Source: an uncultured Veillonellaceae bacterium
GTDB lineage: Bacteria; Bacillota; Negativicutes; Veillonellales; Megasphaeraceae
Assembly: GCA_900546795.1 (NCBI GenBank)
Contig: UREG01000013.1
Location: 1-34,211, forward strand
Direction: 5' to 3'
Length of the DNA stretch: 34,211 bases
Under the pieces are notes generated by a model that saw only the letters and a program-made list of their open reading frames with translations, was not told the origin of the DNA and searched no databases. Shown in pieces: positions 1-7,087 of the stretch (positions are counted from its first letter, which is position 1; the number at the start of each line of letters is the position of its first letter). The position numbers and the translations under genes are program-made.

Positions 1-1
1 G

Positions 2-1078
2 GCGACGGGAATTGCAGGTATGTACCTAAAAGACCGGGGCTGGCAGCTGGCCCGGGTAAAAAATGAAGAAAATAAATACTTTGCAGTCAGAAAGCGGATA
101 GAAGGCCACCCTGTATATATCGTGGCCATTACAGGAACGGAAGGGAAGCGGGAATTTCTTTCTAATTTAAATTATAAATTGACGCCTTATCGGGACTCTT
201 TAGAGGAACAAGTGCATCATGGATATTATGAAATGGCGGAAAACATTGCGGCCGACCGATTTTTCCAGCATATTGCTTCACAGCTAAAGTCCGATGAAGA
301 TGCGCTGCTGGTGGTGACGGGTCATAGTTTGGGCGGTGCGGTCAGTATTTTATTAGGCCGTTATTTAATCGATGAAGGGCTAGTGCGCCCCGAACAGATA
401 GAAGTAGTTACGTTTGGTGCGCCGATGATGGGAAATGCGGCATTTATTGCAAGGCTGGGAGACTATCCCATTCAGGCCTATGAATTGGAATATGATATTA
501 TTCCGGAGTTTTTTCAATCCTACAGTCATGGCTACACGGGAAAATTGGGACAGACCGTTGTGTGGGACAGCCACATGCCGGATATTGCATACAGTCATCA
601 AATGATGCGGTATTTGGACGAAGCCAAACTGCGTCAGCTGCATGCTTATGGACAGAGAAAGCAAAGGGAGAGTACGCCAGGCCAGATATATACGGTGCTT
701 CCTAAGATAAAAGAGCGGTTTACGCTGTCCTCTGATGTATTGGAAGGATATCAATGGGGTGTTATCGAAGCCCAGGAAACAGCGCTGAAAGAACCGGTGT
801 ATGTGGATACGGAATCAAAGACCATAGAAGAAGCGCTGCACCGGGCAAAAGAGCTGGGCTATGAACAGGTATATTGGACGGAGCTCTCCTTTTTTGTGAA
901 AAGAGAGAGCCAGGTACGAAATTATTATGTTATAATAGAAAAATATGTATACCGTACGACAGACGGTCACGTACTGCATTGGGCACAGGATATCTGTCAG
1001 AGCGGAGAATATTCGCTGTTGGTGTCGATGATTGATCGGGTAGAGACATACGGCAGCCAAGCTGAGGAGGAAAAGTAA
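2..1078 (+). CDS. Class 3 lipase-like alpha/beta hydrolase, 5' end outside the window
   Basis: Predicted lipase/esterase of the fungal-type class 3 (PF01764-like) fold; substrate unknown. Counting from the first in-window ATG at position 20, the nucleophile elbow GHSLGG places Ser at about residue 103. An aspartate in the YDIIPEF segment (about 159) and a histidine in YSHQMMRYL (about 193) complete a plausible Ser-Asp-His triad. The frame is open to the left edge (codons for A-T-G-I-A-G before the ATG), so the true start is almost certainly upstream and the gene is truncated by the window. There is no visible signal peptide in the part seen. The last ~140 residues have no motif I recognise. 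The stop codon is directly followed by the ATG of the next gene, so the two are probably co-transcribed. The fold assignment is fairly safe; the substrate is not known. Confidence 0.8.
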   Translation, partial: ATGIAGMYLKDRGWQLARVKNEENKYFAVRKRIEGHPVYIVAITGTEGKREFLSNLNYKLTPYRDSLEEQVHHGYYEMAENIAADRFFQHIASQLKSDEDALLVVTGHSLGGAVSILLGRYLIDEGLVRPEQIEVVTFGAPMMGNAAFIARLGDYPIQAYELEYDIIPEFFQSYSHGYTGKLGQTVVWDSHMPDIAYSHQMMRYLDEAKLRQLHAYGQRKQRESTPGQIYTVLPKIKERFTLSSDVLEGYQWGVIEAQETALKEPVYVDTESKTIEEALHRAKELGYEQVYWTELSFFVKRESQVRNYYVIIEKYVYRTTDGHVLHWAQDICQSGEYSLLVSMIDRVETYGSQAEEEK

Positions 1079-1327
1079 ATGAAGTATACGGCGTATCCTA
1101 AAGGTGTATGCTGCAAAGAAATTGCGTTTGAAATGGAGGAAGGGAATGTCTTGCATAACGTTCAGTTTGTAGGCGGCTGTCATGGCAATTTGCAAGGGAT
1201 TGGCCGATTGGTGGAAGGAATGAAAGCCGAAGAGGTCATTCAGCGCGTACAGGGGATCTGCTGCGGCAGCAAAACAACGTCTTGCCCGGATCAGTTGGCC
1301 CGGATTTTACAGGAAACGATCCAATAA
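1079..1327 (+). CDS. TSCPD-domain small protein (TIGR03905-like)
   Basis: An 82-residue protein with the TSCPD domain, a cysteine-rich module also found at the C-terminus of some ribonucleotide reductases. Visible marks are GVCC near residue 10, GGCHGN near 34, GICCGS near 62 and the name-giving TTSCPDQ near 68. The paired cysteines suggest metal or cluster binding, but the function of the stand-alone family is unknown. The start is unambiguous: GAGGAGG lies a few bases before the ATG, and the gene abuts the lipase-like gene without a gap. An intrinsic terminator follows, so this is the last gene of its operon. Confidence 0.8.
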   Translation: MKYTAYPKGVCCKEIAFEMEEGNVLHNVQFVGGCHGNLQGIGRLVEGMKAEEVIQRVQGICCGSKTTSCPDQLARILQETIQ

Positions 1328-1352
1328 TACAGCAGTTAGTAAATAGACTTTG

Positions 1353-1387
1353 AAAAGCAGGCCGTTATCATGCTGCGGCCTGCTTTT
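1353..1387 (+). terminator. Intrinsic terminator after the TSCPD gene
   Basis: Twelve-base arms AAAAGCAGGCCG and CGGCCTGCTTTT around an 11-base loop, ending in a T run. Its GCAGGC stem core recurs in the terminator at 11565-11595. Confidence 0.85.
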
Positions 1388-1461
1388 GTCATATAAATAA
1401 ATGAATGGAAATCTTAATATAAATTAGAAAATCTTTCTATTATTTATTTTTTGTTTAGATA

Positions 1462-1470
1462 TGATATAAT
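1462..1470 (+). promoter_or_regulatory. Extended -10 promoter of a small non-coding transcript
   Basis: The sequence TGATATAAT is a TGn-TATAAT extended -10. No good -35 lies 17 bp upstream, which is usual for extended -10 promoters. It predicts a start near 1477. Confidence 0.55.
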
Positions 1471-1476
1471 ATGTAG

Positions 1477-1606
1477 CGGAAATGATGCCATAACTTCACT
1501 TCCTTAGATACACCATGGGAAACCGTATCTCTTTAATCTCCAAATGAACGGCTTGAAAGCAGACAAGCCACTCCAGAAGACCGCTATAGCAGAGGCGGTC
1601 TTTTTT
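1477..1606 (+). ncRNA. Putative structured small RNA or orphan leader, ~130 nt
   Basis: No ORF with a ribosome binding site fits here, yet the segment runs from an extended -10 promoter to an intrinsic terminator. It holds two more hairpins: AGATAC (1506-1511) with GTATCT (1525-1530), enclosing a GG-GAAA-CC tip, and GGCTTG (1550-1555) with CAAGCC (1564-1569). The terminator stem is AAGACCGC (1577-1584) with GCGGTCTT (1595-1602) and a T run. I compared it by eye with common riboswitches (cobalamin, SAM, TPP, FMN, glycine, Moco, c-di-GMP-I, ZTP, fluoride, THF) and with SRP RNA and saw no match. The pst operon has its own promoter downstream, so this may be a separate sRNA rather than a leader. 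Identity unknown. Confidence 0.45.
1577..1606 (+). terminator. Intrinsic terminator of the small transcript
   Basis: Eight-base perfect stem AAGACCGC/GCGGTCTT with a 10-base loop and six Ts. Confidence 0.8.
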
Positions 1607-1706
1607 CTTTGCCCAAAAGAAGAATGGCAAGGTGTGAGACGTACAAACTGTATCGTGGAAATAGCGCACTGTTTGTTGGTGATAAATGTATAAGATTTAG
1701 GGAAAA

Positions 1707-1751
1707 CTTTACACAGAACTATACAGAATCTTTACAAAGAGCTTCTATACT
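1707..1751 (+). promoter_or_regulatory. Pho-box-like repeats and -10 of the pst operon
   Basis: Three repeats CTTTACA (1707-1713), CTATACA (1719-1725) and CTTTACA (1730-1736) recur every 11-12 bp, about one helical turn, as in PhoB/PhoP binding sites, which replace the -35. A -10 TATACT follows at 1746-1751. This implies phosphate-starvation activation by a PhoB/PhoP-type regulator encoded elsewhere. The stretch 1607-1706 before it shows nothing else I can name. Confidence 0.6.
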
Positions 1752-1784
1752 ATAGTCATCAACCAAACATGGAGGGACTTACAA

Positions 1785-2666
1785 ATGCAGTTGAAAAAAA
1801 TGATGAGTTTCGCGTTAGCAGCAATGATGGCTTTTAGTGTAGTCGGATGCGGAAGCAGCGGCGGCGATGAAAAGAAAACAGCGGATGCTGGTATTACGGG
1901 AAGTGTGACCGCTTCAGGATCTTCCGCACTTCTTCCGCTGGCTAAGGATGCGGCAGCTAAATTTAAAGAAAAAAATCCGAAAGTATCGATTACGTTAAAT
2001 GGCGGCGGTTCCGGCACCGGTTTGAAACAGGTATCAGACGGTTCTGTTGATATCGGCAACTCTGACGTAGCGGCGGAAACAAAGCTGAGTAAAGAAAAAG
2101 CCGCTGAATTGGTAGATCACAAGGTATGCGTAATCACCATGGCGCCGGTTATCAACAAAGATGTGGCGCAGCAGGTAAAAAGCTTGTCGAAGCAGCAGCT
2201 CATTGATATTTTTACCGGCAAAGTAACAAACTGGAATCAGGTAGGCGGTCCGGATGAAAAAATCGTGCTGATTTCCCGGCCGAGCACTTCCGGTACGCGG
2301 GCGCTGTTTGAACAGTATGCATTGGACGGCAACAAAGAAGCTACGAATAAATCATTGGAAACTGACGACTCCGGCACCCTCCTTCAGAGCGTAATAGACA
2401 ATAAAGGTGCCATCGGTTATGTAGCGTTATCTTATCTTGTAAATAATGACAAAGTAGCTCCGGTAGCAATTGATGGAGTAGAACCTACGCTGGAAAATAC
2501 GTACAACGGAAAATATCCGGTATGGGGATATGAACATATGTATACGAAAGGTGAAGCAAAAAATGCAGTAAAAGCATTCCTGGATTACATTATGTCGGAT
2601 GAATATGGTAAATTGATGGAAGCCCAGGGGTATGGCATCACCTCTAAGATGACAGTACAGCGGTAA
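1785..2666 (+). CDS. pstS: Phosphate ABC transporter substrate-binding lipoprotein PstS
   Basis: Captures inorganic phosphate outside the membrane and delivers it to the PstCAB transporter. The 293-residue product begins with a lipoprotein signal whose lipobox is VVGC with Cys22, followed by a Gly/Ser-rich linker. The mature part shows the PstS signatures: SGSSALLPLA, GGGSGTGLKQ and IGNSD in the first lobe, and SRPSTSGTR in the second, which contribute the phosphate-binding Ser, Thr, Asp and Arg. Length is typical of the shorter Gram-positive-type PstS. GGAGGG sits a normal distance before the ATG. It is first in the operon, behind a Pho-box-like promoter. The hairpin after the gene can reduce expression of the downstream genes relative to pstS, a common arrangement for binding proteins. 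Confidence 0.95.
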   Translation: MQLKKMMSFALAAMMAFSVVGCGSSGGDEKKTADAGITGSVTASGSSALLPLAKDAAAKFKEKNPKVSITLNGGGSGTGLKQVSDGSVDIGNSDVAAETKLSKEKAAELVDHKVCVITMAPVINKDVAQQVKSLSKQQLIDIFTGKVTNWNQVGGPDEKIVLISRPSTSGTRALFEQYALDGNKEATNKSLETDDSGTLLQSVIDNKGAIGYVALSYLVNNDKVAPVAIDGVEPTLENTYNGKYPVWGYEHMYTKGEAKNAVKAFLDYIMSDEYGKLMEAQGYGITSKMTVQR

Positions 2667-2679
2667 TTTGTGCGGTAAA

Positions 2680-2709
2680 GAACAGGTGCTTTCGGGTACC
2701 TGTTTTTTT
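2680..2709 (+). terminator. Attenuating hairpin between pstS and pstC
   Basis: AACAGGT (2681-2687) pairs with ACCTGTT (2698-2704), followed by Ts. It lies inside the operon, 34 bp upstream of the pstC start, so it probably sets a pstS-high, pstC-low ratio rather than ending the unit. Confidence 0.7.
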
Positions 2710-2737
2710 ACGCCTTACTAAGGAGGATATATCGTTT

Positions 2738-3646
2738 ATGAAGTCTAATATAGCCAAACTGAAACAGCAAAATAGAATGTGGCAGTATATTATTACTGGC
2801 TGCGGTCTGCTCATGATCGTGCTTACGATAGCGATAGGAGCGTTTCTATGCTGGAAAGGGATGGGGACGTTTACCACATATGGCCATAGTATTTCTGAAT
2901 TTCTGTTTTCATCGGCTTGGGCGCCGGCAGATACAGAAGAAGGTGGCGGAAAAGTCGGAGCGGCAATTTTTATTGTTGGGTCAATCCTGGTGTGTTTGCT
3001 GGCCTTGCTGATTGCGGTGCCGTTTAGCATCGGTGCGGCTATATTCATGACGGAGATATCGCCGTCTATCGGAACGCGTATTTTGCAGCCGACCGTAGAA
3101 ATTTTTGTAGGGATACCTTCTGTTGTGTACGGCTGGATCGGTTTGACTATTTTAGTGCCGTTTATCAAAGATACGTTTGATTTAACGCATGGCTTTTCCG
3201 TCTTGGCGGCAGGTATTGTTTTATCTGTTATGATTTTTCCGACAATTGCCAGTATGGCGGCTGATGCGATCCGCGGCGTACCGGATTCTTATCGAATGGC
3301 GTCTTATGGATTGGGCGCTACTCGGTGGCAAACGATATACAAGGTGATCGTGCCGGCTGCGCGTTCCGGTATTTTTACAGGGATCGTACTGGGACTGGCG
3401 CGGGCATTTGGCGAGGCTTTGGCGGTAGCTATGGTTATCGGAAAAACAAAAGCGTTTCCAGAAGATATTTTTTCGCCGACCAGCAACTTGACGACGGCGA
3501 TCGCGTCGGATATGGGCGGGGCTATGGAAGGCGGCGAGTATAATATCGCGCTGTGGTCGATGGCGCTGCTGCTGTTTATCACGTCTCTTTTATTTATTGG
3601 ACTCATTCACTACATCGCTCATAAAAGCAAGGAGGAATTAGCATGA
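2738..3646 (+). CDS. pstC: Phosphate ABC transporter permease PstC
   Basis: One of the two membrane subunits that form the phosphate channel. The 302-residue protein has about six hydrophobic segments. The first follows a polar N-terminus (about residues 20-45), and the transporter loop that docks on PstB is visible as SYGLGATRWQTIYKVIVPAA near residue 190, the EAA motif of ABC permeases (here GEA in LARAFGEALAVAMVIG). Length is normal for PstC. AGGAGG lies at 2721-2726, ahead of the ATG. It overlaps pstA by 4 bp (ATGA), so the two are translationally coupled. Confidence 0.94.
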   Translation: MKSNIAKLKQQNRMWQYIITGCGLLMIVLTIAIGAFLCWKGMGTFTTYGHSISEFLFSSAWAPADTEEGGGKVGAAIFIVGSILVCLLALLIAVPFSIGAAIFMTEISPSIGTRILQPTVEIFVGIPSVVYGWIGLTILVPFIKDTFDLTHGFSVLAAGIVLSVMIFPTIASMAADAIRGVPDSYRMASYGLGATRWQTIYKVIVPAARSGIFTGIVLGLARAFGEALAVAMVIGKTKAFPEDIFSPTSNLTTAIASDMGGAMEGGEYNIALWSMALLLFITSLLFIGLIHYIAHKSKEELA

Positions 3647-4524
3647 CTCGAGTAGAAAAAGCGAAGTTTAATGACAAGATCATGACCGGCGTATTTTATA
3701 TCGTCGCTGGATTCTTTCTTCTTTTGCTGGCAGCCTTTGCCCTTCATATCTTATACAGCGGATTTGTTCATTTTACACCCGATATGTTTTCCTTTGACGG
3801 CGCCGGGATTGGCAATATGCTTTTTAATACGATCTACTTAGTGTTTTTGTCGCTGATCATCAGCGTACCGTTAGGAATCGCTTCCGGGATCTATATGGCA
3901 GAATATGCTAAAAAAGGTCGGCTGACCAATTTCTTTCGTCTTTCTATAGAAACGCTGTCCTCGCTGCCGTCGATTGTCGTTGGGTTGTTTGGTTATCTCG
4001 TATTTATTGTACTGACCGGAGCAAAATGGAATTTACTTTCCGGTGCGTGCGCTGTCTCTATTTTAAGCCTTCCGTTGATCACCACGGTAACGGAAGAGGC
4101 GCTGAAAAATCTTCCGGAAGGATATAAACAGGGGAGCTATGGATTAGGCGCGACAAAATGGCAGACGATTATTTACGTCATGCTTCCCGCCTGTCTTCCT
4201 AAAATTATTACCGGGATTATTTTGGCTGCCGGCCGCGGTTTTGGCGAAGCTGCCGCGCTGCTGTATACTGCCGGCATGAGCACGGATATTATTTGGGGAG
4301 ACTGGGATATTACTTCGCCGACTTGTCCGTTCAATCCGATCCGTCCGGGAGAAACGTTGGCGCTGCATATTTGGGCGATGCGGACGGAAGCAATGGCGCC
4401 GAATGCAGCGGATATGGCAAACTTATCTTCCGCTATTTTGCTCATTATGGTATTTACCTTTAGTTTAGGAGCACGGTTTATCAGCGCGTATTTCAATAAA
4501 AAAATGGGAGGCAGTACAAAATAA
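3643..4524 (+). CDS. pstA: Phosphate ABC transporter permease PstA
   Basis: Second membrane subunit of the phosphate channel, partner of PstC and docked on PstB. The 293-residue protein has about six hydrophobic segments and the family stretches ETLSSLPSIVVGLFGYLVF and SYGLGATKWQTIIYVMLPA, the latter being the cytoplasmic coupling loop, followed by GRGFGEAAALLYTAG. The start codon lies within the pstC stop (4 bp overlap) and is preceded by AGGAGG. The stop TAA shares its last A with the ATG of pstB. Length and order match a standard pstSCAB operon. Confidence 0.94.
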   Translation: MTRVEKAKFNDKIMTGVFYIVAGFFLLLLAAFALHILYSGFVHFTPDMFSFDGAGIGNMLFNTIYLVFLSLIISVPLGIASGIYMAEYAKKGRLTNFFRLSIETLSSLPSIVVGLFGYLVFIVLTGAKWNLLSGACAVSILSLPLITTVTEEALKNLPEGYKQGSYGLGATKWQTIIYVMLPACLPKIITGIILAAGRGFGEAAALLYTAGMSTDIIWGDWDITSPTCPFNPIRPGETLALHIWAMRTEAMAPNAADMANLSSAILLIMVFTFSLGARFISAYFNKKMGGSTK

Positions 4525-5285
4525 TGAAAACATACGAAACGAAGTTTACGGTAAAAGACCTGCATTTATATTATGGACAGTACCATGCGCTCAAATCGAT
4601 TAACATGGAGATAAAGAAAAATGAAATAACCGCCCTCATCGGCCCCTCCGGCTGCGGAAAGTCTACGTTTTTAAAGACTTTGAACCGGATGAATGATCTG
4701 ATAGACGGCGTATCGGTACAGGGAGAGATCTTGCTGGACGAGGAAAATATTTTCACGCAGATCGATCCTATTACGCTGCGGCATCGGGTAGGCATGGTAT
4801 TCCAGCAGCCAAATCCATTTCCAAAAAGTATTTATGAGAACGTTGCCTATGGTCCTAAGATCCAGGGGATACGGGATAAAAAAACGTTGGATGCTATCGT
4901 AGAACGCAGTCTGCGGCAGGCTTTTATTTGGGATGAGGTAAAGGATCGTCTGCATAAAAGCGCGCTGGGGCTTTCCGGCGGTCAGCAGCAGCGGCTGTGC
5001 ATTGCCCGTACGCTGGCGACGCAGCCGGAAGTGATTCTGATGGACGAACCGACGTCTGCCCTGGATCCTATTTCTACGATGAAGATAGAAGATCTGGCAG
5101 CAGAACTGAAAAAAGACTATACTATCGTCATCGTAACGCATAACATGCAGCAGGCCAGCCGTATTTCTGACAAGACCGCGTTTTTCCTTTTGGGGGAACT
5201 GATAGAAATGGATGAAACGGCAGCACTGTTTACAAATCCAAAAAATCCGAAAACAGAAGAATATATTACAGGCCGGTTTGGTTAA
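4524..5285 (+). CDS. pstB: Phosphate ABC transporter ATPase PstB
   Basis: ATP-hydrolysing subunit that powers phosphate import through PstCA. All ABC motifs are intact in the 253-residue protein: Walker A GPSGCGKST (40-48), Q-loop in VFQQPNPFP (about 92-100), signature LSGGQQQR (150-157), Walker B ILMDEP (171-176) and the switch histidine in IVTHNM (His206). The PNPFP after the Q-loop glutamines is typical of PstB rather than of other importers. It overlaps pstA by one base and is followed 11 bp later by phoU with its own AGGAGG. Confidence 0.96.
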   Translation: MKTYETKFTVKDLHLYYGQYHALKSINMEIKKNEITALIGPSGCGKSTFLKTLNRMNDLIDGVSVQGEILLDEENIFTQIDPITLRHRVGMVFQQPNPFPKSIYENVAYGPKIQGIRDKKTLDAIVERSLRQAFIWDEVKDRLHKSALGLSGGQQQRLCIARTLATQPEVILMDEPTSALDPISTMKIEDLAAELKKDYTIVIVTHNMQQASRISDKTAFFLLGELIEMDETAALFTNPKNPKTEEYITGRFG

Positions 5286-5296
5286 GGAGGTATACT

Positions 5297-5977
5297 ATGG
5301 TAACTCGCATTGCGTATCAAAGACAATTGGAGACGATCAATCAATATGTGGAAGAGTCGGGGCGCAAACTTATCGAAACAATCGACCTTCTTTTAAAAGT
5401 AATTTATGAACAGGACAAAGCTGCGGCGAGAAAAATTATCGATGTAGGCAGACGATATCAGAAATATGAACGGGAAATGGAAACGACTTGCGTGCAGCTG
5501 GTCATGATGCAGCAGCCTGTCGCGGGAGATTGGCGCCGCATTTCAGCGGTGATGCGCATCGTCAATGATATCGGCAATATCGCCCGGTACTGTGCGGAAA
5601 TATCTCATTATGCCATGCTGATAGCCGATCGGAAAGAATTCGTTCCCGTGCCTGCGGAAATTGAATATATGTTTTATAAGATGAGAGAACTTGTCGTGGA
5701 AGGGCTGCTGTATTTCCATACGGAAGAAGGCGAGAAAGCGGCGGAACTTTTTGGGCAGGATAATGCCGTAGACGAAGGTTTTGTAAAAGTGCGGGAATCG
5801 ATTGCCGAATTGATGAAAAAAGAACCGGATCACATCCCGCAATATATCGACTATCTGATGATAGCGAAATATATTGAACGCATTGCCGATAATGCCACCG
5901 ATATCGGCGACTGGGTCGTTTATATGGTGGATGCGCAGCGGCTGGTACGAGAACATGGCGCAACAGAATCTATTTAA
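5297..5977 (+). CDS. phoU: Phosphate signalling protein PhoU
   Basis: Cytoplasmic helical protein that couples PstB status to the phosphate-sensing histidine kinase and limits phosphate uptake. At 226 residues it has the normal length for two tandem three-helix PhoU bundles. The metal-binding type motif of each half is recognisable in the segments around VNDIGNIARYCAEIS (residues ~92-106) and YIERIADNATDIGDW (residues ~192-206). AGGAGG precedes the ATG closely. It is the last gene of the pst operon; a strong bidirectional terminator follows. No PhoR/PhoB pair is encoded in this window. Confidence 0.94.
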   Translation: MVTRIAYQRQLETINQYVEESGRKLIETIDLLLKVIYEQDKAAARKIIDVGRRYQKYEREMETTCVQLVMMQQPVAGDWRRISAVMRIVNDIGNIARYCAEISHYAMLIADRKEFVPVPAEIEYMFYKMRELVVEGLLYFHTEEGEKAAELFGQDNAVDEGFVKVRESIAELMKKEPDHIPQYIDYLMIAKYIERIADNATDIGDWVVYMVDAQRLVREHGATESI

Positions 5978-5982
5978 GGAAT

Positions 5983-6013
5983 AAAAAAAGAGCAGAGTAA
6001 TCTGCTCTTTTTT
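5983..6013. terminator. Bidirectional terminator between phoU and cbiK
   Basis: AAAAAAAGAGCAGA and TCTGCTCTTTTTT form a 13-bp stem around GTAA. The converging genes phoU (plus) and cbiK (minus) end on either side, with A and T runs serving both directions. Confidence 0.9.
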
Positions 6014-6014
6014 G

Positions 6015-6944
6015 TTAGTTTTCCTGCAGCGCCTGAACGGCTTCATCAGCTCGTGCCGTGATAATGCGGCGAATATCCGGATTTTCTCCCAGGCCTTTCA
6101 GATATACAGCTACCTGATATCCCTCTTTTTCGAGAATACGTTTGTGCGAATCGTCTTCGTCACCGGCCATATCGTTGCAGGCATGGTCGCCGGCTACCAT
6201 CATGAGCGGCATAAGAAGCACCTTTTTGACGGAAGCGGCTTTTAATTTTGGAAGGATATCTTCTAAATGAGGCGATCCTTCTACAGAATAGACATAGGTG
6301 TGAGGAAGGTTCATTGCTTCTAAACGATCCTGAAGGACGGCGTAGTAGGCATTGGCCGGGTGCGGCGTGCCGTGCGCCATGAGAAGAACTGCCTGCTGCT
6401 CCTGTACGTCAGGGATTTGTTTTTGTACAGCGGTCAATACTTCGATGATATCGTCCCGTTTTTCTTCCTGCCCCATCCAATACATGAGCGGCAAGCCTAA
6501 CGTCATTTTTTTGAACCGGTATTTGTATTGATGAAATACTTCGGCTTTGTAATCATATTCCAGTCCGGGAATGCAGTCGAATGAAACGAGCGCAACGCGG
6601 GTATAGCCTTCTTGCAGCAGTGTGTCTAAGGCTTCTTCCGGAGTAGGGTAAGAGATGCCTTCTCTTTTTTTGATGCGGGAAATAATCATGTGAGAGGTAA
6701 ACGCCAGACGTACTTCTGCTTCCGGATGAGCGGCGGCAATATCGCTGACCGCAGCTTCAATGGTATTGGCCCGGGTTTTGGGATACGTGGTGCCAAAGCT
6801 GGCGATAAGAATCGCGTCTTTATCCGGCAAATGAGAAAGCTGCGGATTTGTGTACGTCTTTACTCCTAAAGAGGCCGCTTTTTTTAGCGATGCAGTAGCA
6901 GTAGTTACTTCTTCATTTAAGGCATATCCTTCATGAACAGACAT
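6015..6944 (-). CDS. cbiK: Sirohydrochlorin cobaltochelatase CbiK
   Basis: Inserts Co(II) into sirohydrochlorin, the first committed step of the anaerobic cobalamin route. The 309-residue protein has the class II chelatase fold, with the metal-binding and catalytic residues in MAHGTPH (His191), YVYSVEGSPHLED (Glu222) and AGDHACNDMAGDE (His254). The N-terminal half carries the conserved start ILIASFGTTYPKTR. A ~40-residue extension precedes that segment compared with short CbiK proteins. The extension is probably real, since AGGAGGA lies 8 bases before this ATG. No signal peptide is seen, so this is not the periplasmic CbiK type. It stands alone on the minus strand, with the rest of the pathway at 8443-11064 and 24599-30848. 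Confidence 0.93.
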   Translation of the reverse strand: MSVHEGYALNEEVTTATASLKKAASLGVKTYTNPQLSHLPDKDAILIASFGTTYPKTRANTIEAAVSDIAAAHPEAEVRLAFTSHMIISRIKKREGISYPTPEEALDTLLQEGYTRVALVSFDCIPGLEYDYKAEVFHQYKYRFKKMTLGLPLMYWMGQEEKRDDIIEVLTAVQKQIPDVQEQQAVLLMAHGTPHPANAYYAVLQDRLEAMNLPHTYVYSVEGSPHLEDILPKLKAASVKKVLLMPLMMVAGDHACNDMAGDEDDSHKRILEKEGYQVAVYLKGLGENPDIRRIITARADEAVQALQEN

Positions 6945-6976
6945 AGAGATTCCTCCTATTTTTCTATCTTTTTGTT

Positions 6977-7006
6977 AGTGTAACATAGAAATAAAGAACG
7001 ATTCAA
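6977..7006 (-). promoter_or_regulatory. Promoter of cbiK
   Basis: Read on the minus strand: -35 TTGAAT (7001-7006), 18 bp spacer, -10 TACACT (6977-6982) preceded by TGT, giving an extended -10. No cobalamin riboswitch-like sequence lies between it and cbiK. Confidence 0.5.
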
Positions 7007-7055
7007 GGAAACAGGAAAGAAAGGGCAGGAGGAATAAATTTTTATGGAGAAATAT

Positions 7056-7069
7056 ATAGTATATACTAT
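7056..7069. promoter_or_regulatory. Perfect 14-bp palindrome upstream of the PliI-like gene
   Basis: ATAGTATATACTAT is its own reverse complement and lies just before the GAGGAGG of the next gene, overlapping its likely -10 (TATACT 7063-7068). It could be a repressor operator. A related interrupted palindrome covers the fba promoter at 14293-14309. The binding protein is unknown. Confidence 0.35.
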
Positions 7070-7087
7070 CGTAGAGGAGGCATGGAT

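Noticed and set aside
815..1195. Minus-strand open frame with a hydrophobic stretch opposite the lipase-like gene
   Set aside because: It lies antisense to a clear coding region, has no ribosome site and no family features. Similar antisense frames occur opposite most genes here (for example at 5543-6046, 8455-9027 and 26831-27370).
1491..1606. Cobalamin or Moco riboswitch reading of the small RNA, because of GCCACT and GGGAA
   Set aside because: The neighbouring conserved blocks of either family are absent, and no corrin or molybdate gene lies downstream.
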